The notes: generated by a model not told the origin, from the sequence alone. 64,000 nt of DNA from CAYXLI01 sp964464925 (GCA_964464925.1 CAYXLI010000002.1:1-64000); one strand, 5' to 3'. Positions 37,708 through 47,243 are shown, counted from the stretch's first letter. Numbers and translations are program-made.

Positions 37708-37770
37708 GAAGCCGCCGTGCTCCGGCACGCCTCACTTGAGGTGTGTCCGCCCGGCGGCTTCGATGTTTTG
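37708..37770. terminator. Bidirectional terminator between rpsT and holA
   Basis: A 9-bp stem, GAAGCCGCC (37708-37716) with GGCGGCTTC (37753-37761), encloses two smaller hairpins (GTGC/GCAC and CCTCA/TGAGG). It is followed by GATGTTTT on the rpsT side. The convergent arrangement of rpsT and the psd-holA operon fits a shared intrinsic terminator. Confidence 0.6.
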
Positions 37771-37783
37771 CAGCCGTGTGCGG

Positions 37784-38854
37784 CTACGTCAGCGTCAATA
37801 CAAGTTGCTCCATGACGGTCCGGTCGTCCGGGCGCGTATCGCGAAGTGACTTGTCTGTCTCATAAATCTTGCGGATCGCCTCCCGCAATTTCTCTCGCGA
37901 GAACGATGACAGCGTCTGCTGCACCTGCTCGGCCCGGGAGCGCCACATCGGCGTTCCCTGCTTCGAGAAATACGCCTGAATCTGCCCTGCATTCGTCAGA
38001 CCCGCTTCCTTTGCCACCAGTGCGAGCCGGAACTGCGTACCGAGGAACGTGAGCGCCATCGGCAGATATTCGCCTTCGCGCACCAGCACATCCAACGAAT
38101 CCAGGGAAGCTGTGCGGTCGTTCCGTCCCAGTGCGGAAACCAGCGAGAATATCGTGCTCGCACGTGCGTTTGGGACCAGGTTGATGATGTCCTGCTCGGT
38201 CACGGCGCGCTCGCCGTTCAGGAAAAGCGTGAGTTTCTCCATCTCTGTCAGAATGCGGGATGCGTCGGCGCTCAACACCTCGATCAGCATTTCGACTTCT
38301 GATTCACCAATGCTGAGGCCCAGCCGCTTCGCTTCGGCCTGCACCAGTTTCCGCGCGGCAGCCGGCGCGTAGGGCTGCAATTCCACCTGTACCGGGACGG
38401 CACCGTAGAACTTCTGCACGCGCTGAATCTTCGCCTTGTCGTCGCCCTCGAACTCGTACCGCGAACAATCGAATACCAGCGTGATCCCGGGCGAGGGATT
38501 CTTTACGTATGCGGCTAGGCGTCCCGCCGCGGTGGCCGGCGTCCCGCCATCGTCTTCATCATCGGACACAGCAGCCGCCGCACGTCCGCGCGGAAGCGCA
38601 CCTTCCGCCGACCCTGCCCAGATCACCCGGTTGCTAGCGAACAGCGACATGGATTGCGCGTCGTCCAGCACTGTATCCAGATCCGTTTCATCCAGATCGT
38701 AACGCGTCAGCCCCTCCGCTCGATCTTCCGCCGCCAACGCTTTGTCCAGCAGCGCCTTCCGGCACCGCTCCCGGTCGAAGTTCTCCGGACCGATGAACAG
38801 GTACACCGGTGCCAACTGCTTCTGCAGCGATCGCAGGAACTCATCCGCCGTCAC
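37784..38854 (-). CDS. holA: DNA polymerase III delta subunit
   Basis: A 356-residue AAA+-like clamp-loader subunit that opens the beta clamp. The N-terminus (LQKQLAPVYLFIGPENFDRERCRKALLDKAL) and the WAGSAEG and IINLVPNARASTIFSLVSALG segments follow the HolA pattern. The start is GTG at 38854, directly abutting the lptE stop (TAAGTG). It is last gene of the psd-pssA-asd-like-lptE-holA operon; lptE next to holA is a common bacterial pairing. Confidence 0.88.
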   Translation of the reverse strand: MTADEFLRSLQKQLAPVYLFIGPENFDRERCRKALLDKALAAEDRAEGLTRYDLDETDLDTVLDDAQSMSLFASNRVIWAGSAEGALPRGRAAAAVSDDEDDGGTPATAAGRLAAYVKNPSPGITLVFDCSRYEFEGDDKAKIQRVQKFYGAVPVQVELQPYAPAAARKLVQAEAKRLGLSIGESEVEMLIEVLSADASRILTEMEKLTLFLNGERAVTEQDIINLVPNARASTIFSLVSALGRNDRTASLDSLDVLVREGEYLPMALTFLGTQFRLALVAKEAGLTNAGQIQAYFSKQGTPMWRSRAEQVQQTLSSFSREKLREAIRKIYETDKSLRDTRPDDRTVMEQLVLTLT

Positions 38855-39367
38855 TTAGAACGCCTCCAGAATCGCGCTGACCACGGTTTTCGCCACGTCC
38901 CGGCTCAAGCGATCCAATCCGATGTCGCTTTCTTCAAAGTAAGCAGCCTGGTCCACGCTGATCTCGTACCGTTGCCTCACTTCCATGCTTGGCCGTGTAA
39001 ACAGCACGGCTCCGGTCTGGCGATCGATGAGGTTGAGTTGCAGAAACACGCTCATCTGCACGCTGCTCGCTCGGCCTGTCGTCTGGTCAGTAGTCGTCGG
39101 ATAATAAATGTAATTCGTCACCGCGCCGCGCAGAATTGCATCGGCGTTATCCGGATCGGACACGACCTGATAACGCGTGCGGCTGATGAACTCGCGCGTC
39201 AAATTGGCCGGCAGTTGATCGGAGAGCTTGTACCGCGTTGTCAGATTCTCAAAGGCGGGAATCGCGATCGTCCGTATCTTCTTCGGAAGCGCGTCCATGT
39301 GATTGGAGACGTGATATCCGCAGGAATTCACTAGAAGAACGCTCGTAAGCAGAAGCAGAATTCTCAT
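38855..39367 (-). CDS. lptE: LptE-family LPS-assembly lipoprotein
   Basis: A 170-residue lipoprotein. The signal peptide MRILLLLTSVLLVNSC ends in a lipobox cysteine at residue 16, followed by GYH as in LptE proteins (CGYxx). The PKKIRTIAIPAFENLTT and LTREFISRT segments are typical. LptE plugs the LptD barrel that inserts lipopolysaccharide in the outer membrane, which implies a diderm envelope. The ATG overlaps the Asd-like stop (ATGA), and its own stop touches holA. Confidence 0.85.
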   Translation of the reverse strand: MRILLLLTSVLLVNSCGYHVSNHMDALPKKIRTIAIPAFENLTTRYKLSDQLPANLTREFISRTRYQVVSDPDNADAILRGAVTNYIYYPTTTDQTTGRASSVQMSVFLQLNLIDRQTGAVLFTRPSMEVRQRYEISVDQAAYFEESDIGLDRLSRDVAKTVVSAILEAF

Positions 39368-40320
39368 TCGCCTTCTCCGGAGAGCACCTCGCGCACGGAG
39401 TCGATTGCCTCATCGGCCAGGATACGGAAATTGTCAGCCGCGGCCCATAGCCAGCATGCCTTTGGATCGTTCCGATCGGCTTCGATCAACCCTATCGTGA
39501 CGCCTGGCTGTCCAACGACGCCTGTGTTTGTTGGTGGCTCAAGGCTCTCCTCACGCACCTCTATCTGCGCGCTGGCCAGCATCTCGCGGACACGTTGCGC
39601 GCCAGGATTCTCTTCAAACTGAATCCAGGCGGAGAAGCTATATCCATGAAACACGGGGGCCTGGATCAGGCGCACCGAAGGCACAGGGTGGACACCAGAA
39701 GCAGCCACCTCGCGATAGATCCGCTGCTCCACATCGTGCAACGTTCGGGTCGCGGCAGTGCCGTACCGGGGTAGCATGGTGAATGCAAGCTGCGCATCGA
39801 AGACTTCCTTATTTTGCGGGCGTAGGTTTAGCAGGCTGGTAGTCTGTTGCTGTAGTTCGTCCATGCCGGCCTGACCCATTTCGCTCGCCGGTTCGAAGAT
39901 GTGGATGACCGCTTCACGCACGCGTTGCTGCCGCACAATACGGGCCATCAACGTGATGATCACTCTCGCCGCCGGATGTAAAACCTTCTTCGCCAGGTCC
40001 ACAGTCTCGGGAAGATGTCCGGACACGTCGACAAGCGCTGGCCGCGGACTCAACCGCGAGAGAATGTCCCATGCTTCACCGGTGGATTCGGCGTCGCCGG
40101 CAAGGAACACCACGCTCGATTCCGCCAACGCCGTCGCGTCCATCTTCGGCATGATTGCCGGCTCGCCATCTTTGATCGTGACAATGTTGGTGAACGCGTC
40201 CTCTTCGGAGCCGAGCAACTTCACCACTAGCGGGTATTTGCGCTCCTCCAACTGGTCGCGCAGTTCACGGCCGATGAGGGTTTCTCCCCCGACGATGGAA
40301 ACCTGATTGAACTTCTTCAT
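39364..40320 (-). CDS. Aspartate-semialdehyde dehydrogenase-like protein lacking catalytic residues
   Basis: A 318-residue homologue of Asd. The N-terminal Rossmann segment (NQVSIVGGETLIGRELRDQL) and the dimerisation segment GMDELQQQT are recognisable. The active-site cysteine block (NPNCST in Bacillus-type enzymes) reads HPAARV here, and the catalytic His block (RGHSE) reads HGYSF. There is only one Cys, near the C-terminus (KACWLW). It is therefore probably not a working dehydrogenase in the lysine/threonine pathway. It sits between pssA (3-base gap) and lptE (ATGA overlap) in an envelope operon; a structural or regulatory role is possible. Confidence 0.75.
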   Translation of the reverse strand: MKKFNQVSIVGGETLIGRELRDQLEERKYPLVVKLLGSEEDAFTNIVTIKDGEPAIMPKMDATALAESSVVFLAGDAESTGEAWDILSRLSPRPALVDVSGHLPETVDLAKKVLHPAARVIITLMARIVRQQRVREAVIHIFEPASEMGQAGMDELQQQTTSLLNLRPQNKEVFDAQLAFTMLPRYGTAATRTLHDVEQRIYREVAASGVHPVPSVRLIQAPVFHGYSFSAWIQFEENPGAQRVREMLASAQIEVREESLEPPTNTGVVGQPGVTIGLIEADRNDPKACWLWAAADNFRILADEAIDSVREVLSGEGE

Positions 40321-40323
40321 CCG

Positions 40324-41202
40324 TTATGTTTGACTCACCCTGGGCTCGGAACGGCGCACTAATCGGCGGATGATCCCGCCGATCCGGATAGCAATTCCCG
40401 CTCCTACATAGGCAATGGAAATCGCTAGCAGCACCGGCTGCGCGTAATTCCAGATCAGGTAAATAAACCCGGCCACCAGCACGAACAGAATCGGACTGCG
40501 GGGGCGCATGAGGTTCAGATCCTTAAAGCTGTAGTAGCGCCATGTGCTGACCATGAGGAAAGAAAGCAATCCCAGGAATGCCAGCCAGCAGACCGCGAGC
40601 GGCCACGACAGGATCGGGGCGCTATCGGCCGCATACACGACCGCGCACACGCAGCCGGCAGCGGCCGGAATCGGTAGACCGACGAAATATTTGCGATCCG
40701 GACGTCCCGGATTTTTGGGGATCGGGTTCACCTGGACATTGAACCGCGCCAGCCGCGCAACGCCGCAGATCAGGAACATGAAGCTCAGGAACACACCAAG
40801 CCGGAGCAGGTGATCCTGAAGAAACTTGTTTCCCGTCGGATCCACGAAGAGAATTCCCCAGGCATATGCCAGAATGGCCGGCGCCAAGCCGAACGTAATC
40901 GCGTCAGCCAGCGAATCCATTTCTCTGCCGAAGTCCGACACCGTATTGGTCATTCGGGCGATGCGCCCGTCCAATCCATCGAGCACGACTGCTGAGCCGA
41001 TCGCCTTGGCTGCGGCTTCGAACGATGGATTTGCCCCCAGATGCCCGTTCTGCGCGGCGAGTGCGCCCTCGAAAGTCTTGAGAATCGCCAGAAAGCCTAG
41101 AAAGATGTTACCTGCCGTGAATAGCGACGGGAGAGCGTACGCCACACGGCTCGGCCGCCGGTCTACGCGATGTTCCGGACGAAGGCGTATGTTAATTCCC
41201 AA
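40324..41202 (-). CDS. pssA: CDP-diacylglycerol--serine O-phosphatidyltransferase
   Basis: A 292-residue membrane enzyme that makes phosphatidylserine from CDP-diacylglycerol and serine. The CDP-alcohol motif is intact in VVLDGLDGRIARMTNTVSD followed by GREMDSLADAI, at about residues 71-101. Several membrane helices follow. The start is TTG at 41202 with AGAGGT just upstream. It lies 8 bases downstream of psd, so the two successive steps of phosphatidylethanolamine synthesis are coupled. Confidence 0.9.
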   Translation of the reverse strand: MGINIRLRPEHRVDRRPSRVAYALPSLFTAGNIFLGFLAILKTFEGALAAQNGHLGANPSFEAAAKAIGSAVVLDGLDGRIARMTNTVSDFGREMDSLADAITFGLAPAILAYAWGILFVDPTGNKFLQDHLLRLGVFLSFMFLICGVARLARFNVQVNPIPKNPGRPDRKYFVGLPIPAAAGCVCAVVYAADSAPILSWPLAVCWLAFLGLLSFLMVSTWRYYSFKDLNLMRPRSPILFVLVAGFIYLIWNYAQPVLLAISIAYVGAGIAIRIGGIIRRLVRRSEPRVSQT

Positions 41203-41210
41203 AGGACCTC

Positions 41211-41810
41211 TTACTTCCGAACCGCCAGAATGCTACTTCCCGCTTTCACGCGGTGACCGGGCGCTGCCGTAATCTGCCACTCCGGGCCAAACACCACATC
41301 GACGCGCGACCCGAACTTAATAAGGCCAATCCGCTCACCCGCACTTACATGCTCGCCCACTCTCTTATTGAAGACAATACGGCGGGCGATCAATCCTGCA
41401 ATCTGGCTGAACGTGACAACCGTGCCGTCTCCCTGCACCGTGACTGTATTTTGTTCGTTCTGCGAGGAGGCTTCTTCTTTGCTGGCCACCAGGAAAGCGC
41501 CCTTATGGTAGGTGACTTCTTTGATAGTTCCCGCAATTGGTGACCGGTTCACATGAACATCAAAAATATTCAGGAAAATGCTGATGCGCGTTGCGTTTGA
41601 GGAGATCGGCTTCACGGCCACTACCCTGCCGTCGGCCGGTGACACTGCAACGGGGCCCGCAGGAACCTCGCGATTGGGGTCGCGAAAAAAGTAAAGACAA
41701 AATGCAGCCAGAACGAACAACGGCGCAGCGAGCCACGGGCCTATGAAAAACCACACAACTGCGCCCGCAGCCGACAGCCCGAGTCCATAGTAAATGCCGT
41801 CAGCCACCAT
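41211..41810 (-). CDS. psd: Phosphatidylserine decarboxylase, short form
   Basis: A 199-residue pyruvoyl enzyme that converts phosphatidylserine to phosphatidylethanolamine. It is the short PSD type. An N-terminal membrane helix (VVWFFIGPWLAAPLFVLAAF) is followed by FFRDPNREVPAGPVAVSPADG and NIFDVHVNRSPIAG, both conserved. The IKFGSRVDVVF segment holds the Gly-Ser where self-cleavage makes the pyruvoyl group. It is first gene of the psd-pssA operon; 175 bases separate it from the next gene upstream. Confidence 0.9.
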   Translation of the reverse strand: MVADGIYYGLGLSAAGAVVWFFIGPWLAAPLFVLAAFCLYFFRDPNREVPAGPVAVSPADGRVVAVKPISSNATRISIFLNIFDVHVNRSPIAGTIKEVTYHKGAFLVASKEEASSQNEQNTVTVQGDGTVVTFSQIAGLIARRIVFNKRVGEHVSAGERIGLIKFGSRVDVVFGPEWQITAAPGHRVKAGSSILAVRK

Positions 41811-41985
41811 GTGATGTAGTTATTTTCGCATGAGCGAGTTACAAGAAGAACCGCGGAGGACGAATCTTCGCGCCCTCCGCTGTGGTCAAGTTTCTGTGAT
41901 CTTCGGACAGCTCGGCGCGCGAATTGACGTGGGATCGTTGTACGCGCTGCACTCTGGCTGATTCGTTGCCAATCCAGCGTCCGCT

Positions 41986-42324
41986 CTATACGACCGGATC
42001 GACGATGATGTCCGACTGTCCTGAGGTCGTGGTGGTGGTCGTCGTAGCAGCGAAACCTGCACCAGCGGCCGCCGTACTCACCTGCGTGAATGTTACGCTG
42101 ATCGTCGAACCCGTTTGGTTCGATAGAGACACGGTCACGGTCTGCGAATCTCCGCCGTTCGCAGCCTGAATGGTTCCTCCGTTCGGAAACTCGTCGAACG
42201 CTCCGGCAGGCAGATCGAGATTGTAGGTATTATTTCCATTGGCAGACCAAAAACACTGTTTGCCTTTCTTCACATGAGTCGCTGGTGGATTCCCGCTGCT
42301 GGGAATCTGGATCTTTGTTGGCAC
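41986..42324 (-). CDS. Hypothetical 112-residue protein with polythreonine tract
   Basis: A small protein starting at GTG 42324 with AGGAG eight bases upstream. No signal peptide or membrane helix is visible. The N-terminus KIQIPSSGNPPATHVKKGKQ is followed by a beta-rich part (TVTVSLSNQTGSTISVTFTQ) and a low-complexity TTTTTTT segment before a short acidic end (SDIIVDPVV). I do not recognise a family. It lies 24 bases downstream of the TPR-kinase gene on the same strand and may belong to its transcript. Confidence 0.6.
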   Translation of the reverse strand: MPTKIQIPSSGNPPATHVKKGKQCFWSANGNNTYNLDLPAGAFDEFPNGGTIQAANGGDSQTVTVSLSNQTGSTISVTFTQVSTAAAGAGFAATTTTTTTSGQSDIIVDPVV

Positions 42325-42348
42325 GAGTATGTCTCCTATCGCTTACAT

Positions 42349-44961
42349 CTAGAGTGGTGTTGCGAGTGCTCGATCTTGAATCAGCTTCTTGAAGGCTGGA
42401 TTCCGCCTCAACTCAACAGGAGGCAGGCCAAGCTTCAAAGCTCGATTCAGCAAGTCTACAGCTTTTTTCCGCTCCCCAAGCGTCTCGTATGCTTCTCCCG
42501 ACGAAGCCAGCACGCCTGCATTCTCGGGAGCAAGCGCTAACGTGGACTGGATACGCATCTCCGCCTTTTGCCGGTCCCCGGCCCGGGCGTAGTAAAGGCT
42601 GAGATCCGAGTGTACTAATTCGTCATTCGGCGTTTGCTTCGCGATTTCCTCTGCTAAGTGAATCGCCTTCTGCAATGCAGGCTTCGATTTGTCCTCCATC
42701 CCGGGGACCCAGCGATAGGCATTTGCCAGGTTTCCCCACAAATGATAATCCTGGTCGTTCAAACTCAGGGCCTTCTCATACATCCCGGCCGCCTCGCTGT
42801 ATCTCTGCTGGTTAAAAAGCAAGTTGGCCAGGTTGTTATAGGAGCTATAGGTCGGATTCAGCTCGATCGCTTTGCGGAACATAGTGGCCGCCTCGTCCAC
42901 CTTTTCCTGCTGCTTGAGCACAACTCCAAGATTGCTGTACACCGGCGCGTTATCGGGGGTGAGTTCCAACACCCTCCGGAACTGAGCCTCCGCCTCTTTA
43001 AGATTGCGTTGTCTGAAGTAGAAGGCGGCCAACTTGTTGTAGCCATCCCAGTAATCCGGCCGCATCACGGTGGCCCTCTTGAAGATCGTCTCCGCTTCCT
43101 TCACACGCCCCAGGGACTCATAAGTCCTCGCCATTCCTTGTAAAGCTTCGGGATTCCGCGGCTCCAGGTCCAGCGCCTTCTGGAATTCCTGCAGCGCCAG
43201 ATCCTGCTGGCCGGCGGAGTCATGAATTCGCCCAAGCGTCACGTAAGTTGCGCCAAGTTGCGGATTCAGGGCGGCTGCGCGTTTGCAGGCTTCCTGCGCC
43301 TGCTCAGTCCACTTCGGGTTTTTATCGATTCCGTTCTTCAGCCGGTACGCTTCGCCGAGGTTTGCGTATGCCAGTGCAAACTTGGGATCACGTTGCACCA
43401 CGCCATTCAGCATTCCGATCGATTTATCCAGATTGCCTTGCCTGTCCCAACGCTGCAAGTAACCGATGGCCTTCAGATAATCCTCGTACGCGATCGGATC
43501 GGAAGACCTTTGGCCCCTTGCTCTCGGATTCTGAACCGCCATAATCTTAGCAAGCTTCAGAATCACGCTATCCTGCAATGCGGAAAAGTCGCCGGCGCTG
43601 TTGTCCACTACTGCCGAGCCCAGTTGCCGCAGATCCTTCGTGTCGATCAGATTGACCGTAAGCCGGACCGCCCTTCCGTTCCTCTGCACGCTCCCGGTCA
43701 CCGCCATGTTCGCGCCGAATTGTCTTGCGGCATCCGCCGGGTCTGCCAGTTTGCGCCGCCGTATTTCGCTCGCGGGCACGACCCACAGCGACTTTCCGTC
43801 CGCTTCCAGTTCAGAAAGCGCGCTGCTGAGCGTCTCCATCAATCCGTCGCAGACTTCCTGATTCGCGGCGTCGTTGCCGACATTCGTAAATGGCAGCACC
43901 ACAATGTGCTTCTCGCCCGAAATACCACGGCCCACCATATTGCGCACAGCGGGCACCAGCGTCACGAGAATTATGCAGAGCACGCCCGCAAACGCCAGGA
44001 ACCATGGCTTGCTGTAGAACGGCTCGTTCACTCCCGGAAAAGGAGGAGGCAGTGCCGGTCTCATCATCGACTGCGAGGCCCGCTGGTGCACAAGCGCGCC
44101 TTCGGCCGGACCAAACGACTGCGTCTTGGCATCGCCGCCGGCCCTCAACAGCGGCTTCAAATCCTCCAGCATTTCGTCAGCAGTCTGATAACGGAACTCC
44201 GGAGCTTTTGACAGCGCCTTCAGCACCACGTGCTGCAGGTATTCCGGCACTCCATCCATCGGTAACGGAGCATTGTTCACCACCGAGAACAGCAGTCCCG
44301 CAAAGCTGTCGGCCACGAATGGCGATCGCCCCATCAGCATTTCGTAGAGAACGATCCCGACCGACCAGAGATCGCTACGCTGATCGACCGGCCGGCCCAT
44401 TGCCTGCTCCGGTGACATGTAACCGGCGGTTCCCAGCGTCGCACCCGTCTGGGTCAGTTGGCCTCCGCCCGCAATCTTCGCCAACCCAAAATCCACAATC
44501 TTCACCACGGCCTGGTGCGTCACGATCACGTTGCTCGGCTTGATGTCCCGGTGGATGATGCCCTTCGCGTGCGCATCCGAAAGACCCGTAAGAACCTGAA
44601 CTGCAATATCGATGGCCTGAGCTTGCGGCAAACCCCCGCGCTGAATCTTCTCGGTCAGCGTCTCGCCGGCGTAATACGCCATGACGATGAACATCTGTCC
44701 ATCGCCTGTCTCTTCGATCCCGTAAATCGTTCCAATATTTACGTGATCGAGCGCCGATGCTGCCTTCGCTTCCTGCAGGAAGCGATCTTTTTGACTTGCG
44801 CTTACATGTACGTTCGACGGCAGAAACTTCAAGGCGACGGACCGCCCCAGTTTCGTGTCTTGTGCCCGGAAGACAATACCCATCCCTCCGGCCCCTAACG
44901 GACCGCTTATGCGGTACTTCGAGATCTCCTTCCCCTCCCAGGGCTCTCCGGTCCCGTGCAC
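42349..44961 (-). CDS. Serine/threonine protein kinase with TolB-like region and TPR repeats
   Basis: An 870-residue Hanks-type kinase. The kinase domain (about 12-280) has GAGGMGIVFRAQ, the ATP-binding Lys in ALKFL, HRDIKPSN, DFGLAKI and SPEQ. A membrane helix at about 320-343 (WFLAFAGVLCIILVTLVPAV) puts the C-terminal half outside the cytoplasm. That half has a TolB/FlgO-like region (about 350-470) and then eight or more TPR motifs. This kinase-TPR design is common in Acidobacteria and is thought to scaffold protein complexes. The GTG start gives the full N-lobe. Substrate unknown. Confidence 0.9.
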   Translation of the reverse strand: MHGTGEPWEGKEISKYRISGPLGAGGMGIVFRAQDTKLGRSVALKFLPSNVHVSASQKDRFLQEAKAASALDHVNIGTIYGIEETGDGQMFIVMAYYAGETLTEKIQRGGLPQAQAIDIAVQVLTGLSDAHAKGIIHRDIKPSNVIVTHQAVVKIVDFGLAKIAGGGQLTQTGATLGTAGYMSPEQAMGRPVDQRSDLWSVGIVLYEMLMGRSPFVADSFAGLLFSVVNNAPLPMDGVPEYLQHVVLKALSKAPEFRYQTADEMLEDLKPLLRAGGDAKTQSFGPAEGALVHQRASQSMMRPALPPPFPGVNEPFYSKPWFLAFAGVLCIILVTLVPAVRNMVGRGISGEKHIVVLPFTNVGNDAANQEVCDGLMETLSSALSELEADGKSLWVVPASEIRRRKLADPADAARQFGANMAVTGSVQRNGRAVRLTVNLIDTKDLRQLGSAVVDNSAGDFSALQDSVILKLAKIMAVQNPRARGQRSSDPIAYEDYLKAIGYLQRWDRQGNLDKSIGMLNGVVQRDPKFALAYANLGEAYRLKNGIDKNPKWTEQAQEACKRAAALNPQLGATYVTLGRIHDSAGQQDLALQEFQKALDLEPRNPEALQGMARTYESLGRVKEAETIFKRATVMRPDYWDGYNKLAAFYFRQRNLKEAEAQFRRVLELTPDNAPVYSNLGVVLKQQEKVDEAATMFRKAIELNPTYSSYNNLANLLFNQQRYSEAAGMYEKALSLNDQDYHLWGNLANAYRWVPGMEDKSKPALQKAIHLAEEIAKQTPNDELVHSDLSLYYARAGDRQKAEMRIQSTLALAPENAGVLASSGEAYETLGERKKAVDLLNRALKLGLPPVELRRNPAFKKLIQDRALATPL

Positions 44962-45031
44962 GTGATTTCTCTTTATATCTGTTGAGTTTACACTGCCGCG
45001 CCCTCGTGCGGGCCGTTTACAATCGAAAGAG

Positions 45032-46435
45032 ATGCGGATGACTCCCTATCTTCTGATCCTAAGTACCGCAATTTGCCCTGCGGAGCCCTCCAGATCAGAT
45101 GTGCTAAAGGACAGGCGCGACCGTTTCCCTGCCCTTGTTCAGTTGGAGGAGAGGGCACAATCGGCGCCGGCTGAATTCGCCGCCCACGCTCTCCTTCGCC
45201 TTGCCGAATCTGAAAAGCTGACCGACAAGCTCTATCGCGAGGAACTGGTCCAGCAGGCCTTCGAAAGAGCCAGCCACGGGTCGTTGCCCATCGGCCTAAA
45301 GAGTATCCAGGGATCGGCACGCCCCGGCAGCAGCGCAGGCATCACGTCCGAGTCTTCGCGGCTCGGGCTGGATAACGTTTCATTGCAATCGCGAGCAGTC
45401 CTCAACATGGCCGCCATCGATCCGAGGCGCGCGCGCATGTTGTTCGAGATGATCATCCTTCCCGCTCCGGCCAAGCTGCGCTGTCAGGACGGTTTGGTGG
45501 AGGACTACTCCGTGTACTACGCTGCGGCGGCGCGCATCGCCCAGCAACTCAAGGGAGATGAGTCCGTACGCTTCGTGAACGATCTCGTTTCCCGGATTAC
45601 TTCCGCTTCCCAGCTCGCCCCTGCCGCCCGGATACTCGGATCCTCAAATCTGGCGGGCTTCGCAGCGGATTTGCAGCGTGTTTCCGGCGATGACCGCTCG
45701 TTCACTGCATCCTTGCCGGAGATCAAACGGGAAATGGATAGGCTCGCTCCGGGAAATCCGGTCCTGATTGCCGCCTATCGTCAATATCTGGTGCAGAACC
45801 TGCACGCGACACGTTGCGCGGAGAGCCTGGACCTCGATGCGAACGCTTCGGCCGCAGCGGACGCGGTCGCTGCACTCAATCGCTTTGCCGGAGAATCCGC
45901 AATCCCTCCGGACGATGCCCAAGCCACCGGCAAAGGCGACGCCTATAAGCCCGAACAACTTCTCGACCCGGACTTTATCGCTGCACAACGAGCACGTTAT
46001 CAAGCTCTGATGTTCGGAACCGGAAATCGCTCTTTGAATGCGGACCAGAAATCCGCCAGCGAGTGGAAGCAGTCATTCTCGGATTTGCTGAACGAAGTGG
46101 CCGGAATGAAGCCGAATCCCGGTGAATCCGAGGGCGCTTTCTTCTTCCGAAAAGGCGGCTCGCTTCAAATGCTCCTAATAGCCGCACCTTCCGGTCCGGA
46201 GCGGGATCGGACGTTTCTGCAGTACGTGGAGTTCTTGCAAGGATCGTCGTTCCAAAAGGAGAAGCCCGCCGAATGGTTTGCAGCCGTCGAGAGTTTGCTC
46301 TCCATGATCCGGTCGCAAAAGCCATCGGAGCGCGACCAGTGGCTGCAGGTATTGGTGAACTCCGGTCACCCGGTGCTCAGTCTTTATGCAATGATCGACC
46401 AGGAACTCTCGGGCCGGCCCGATTGGGCGCGTTGA
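45032..46435 (+). CDS. Hypothetical secreted protein
   Basis: A 467-residue protein that I do not recognise. The N-terminus MRMTPYLLILSTAICPAEPS looks like a signal peptide. The rest is helix-rich and repeat-like (QARAVLNM, AARIAQQLK, AARILGS...), without a known catalytic motif. There are two Cys in the mature part. It begins 70 bases from the divergent TPR kinase and is followed after 7 bases by another exported unknown, so the two are likely co-expressed. Confidence 0.65.
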   Translation: MRMTPYLLILSTAICPAEPSRSDVLKDRRDRFPALVQLEERAQSAPAEFAAHALLRLAESEKLTDKLYREELVQQAFERASHGSLPIGLKSIQGSARPGSSAGITSESSRLGLDNVSLQSRAVLNMAAIDPRRARMLFEMIILPAPAKLRCQDGLVEDYSVYYAAAARIAQQLKGDESVRFVNDLVSRITSASQLAPAARILGSSNLAGFAADLQRVSGDDRSFTASLPEIKREMDRLAPGNPVLIAAYRQYLVQNLHATRCAESLDLDANASAAADAVAALNRFAGESAIPPDDAQATGKGDAYKPEQLLDPDFIAAQRARYQALMFGTGNRSLNADQKSASEWKQSFSDLLNEVAGMKPNPGESEGAFFFRKGGSLQMLLIAAPSGPERDRTFLQYVEFLQGSSFQKEKPAEWFAAVESLLSMIRSQKPSERDQWLQVLVNSGHPVLSLYAMIDQELSGRPDWAR

Positions 46436-46442
46436 GAATTGT

Positions 46443-47243
46443 ATGCGTCTGGTTGTCGTATTCACTTGCTTCGTACTATTGGCAATCGCACAACCTGACC
46501 CGCGGGATATCGTCCGCAAGTCCGTGGCGCTCGACAAAGCGAATGCGGAGCGCGCACGGAACTACGCCTGGACCCAGTACACCGTTCAAAAAGAACTCGA
46601 CGCGGCGGGGAAAGCGGAGAAGACCGAGTCCAGGACGGAAGAAATGGTCGTGGTTGGCGGAGAGCCCTATCGCCGCCTGATAGCCAGAAACGACCAACCG
46701 CTCTCCGAAGCCGAGCGAAAGAGAGAACAGACCAGGCAGGAGAAAGTCGCCGCGGACCGCGGCCGGCTGAGCGAAGCGGAAAAAGCAAAGCGGCGTGAGC
46801 GGCAACGCGCGTTTCTCCAAGAAATTCCCGAAGCATACAATTTCACACTCCTGCCGGATGAAGCTATCGATGGCCGACCGATGTGGGTCATCGAGGCGAC
46901 ACCGCGGCCGGGTTACAAGTTCAAGTCCTTACGCGCGAACTTGCTTAGTAAATTCAAAGGGAAATTCTGGATCGATAAGACCGACTATCTGTGGGTCAAA
47001 GTGGACTGCGAATCGATCGAGCCGGTCTCATGCGGCCTGCTCCTGGCAAAGCTGAACAAGGGAGCGCATATCTATTTCGAACAAACTCGTGTAAACGGAG
47101 AGGTCTGGCTTCCAAAGCGCACCCTGGTTCAGGTGGACGCGCGTCTCCTGATCTCGCATAAACGCGCCGAGATCGAACAGACCACGTCTAACTACAAGAA
47201 ATTCCAGGTGGAATCGACAATCCATCCCATAACGGCAAAGTAA
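46443..47243 (+). CDS. Hypothetical secreted protein, LolA/lipoprotein-sorting-like
   Basis: A 266-residue protein with a signal peptide (MRLVVVFTCFVLLAIAQ). A charged helical stretch (EAERKREQTRQEKVAADRGR, about 80-100) precedes a beta-rich C-terminal half with PMWVIEATPRPGYKFK, GKFWIDKTDYLWVKVDCES and GEVWLPKRTLVQVDARLL. That pattern resembles the outer-membrane-lipoprotein-sorting (LolA-like) fold, where a half-barrel holds a lipid or hydrophobic ligand. Assignment is by pattern only. It shares a transcript with the preceding unknown. Confidence 0.6.
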   Translation: MRLVVVFTCFVLLAIAQPDPRDIVRKSVALDKANAERARNYAWTQYTVQKELDAAGKAEKTESRTEEMVVVGGEPYRRLIARNDQPLSEAERKREQTRQEKVAADRGRLSEAEKAKRRERQRAFLQEIPEAYNFTLLPDEAIDGRPMWVIEATPRPGYKFKSLRANLLSKFKGKFWIDKTDYLWVKVDCESIEPVSCGLLLAKLNKGAHIYFEQTRVNGEVWLPKRTLVQVDARLLISHKRAEIEQTTSNYKKFQVESTIHPITAK

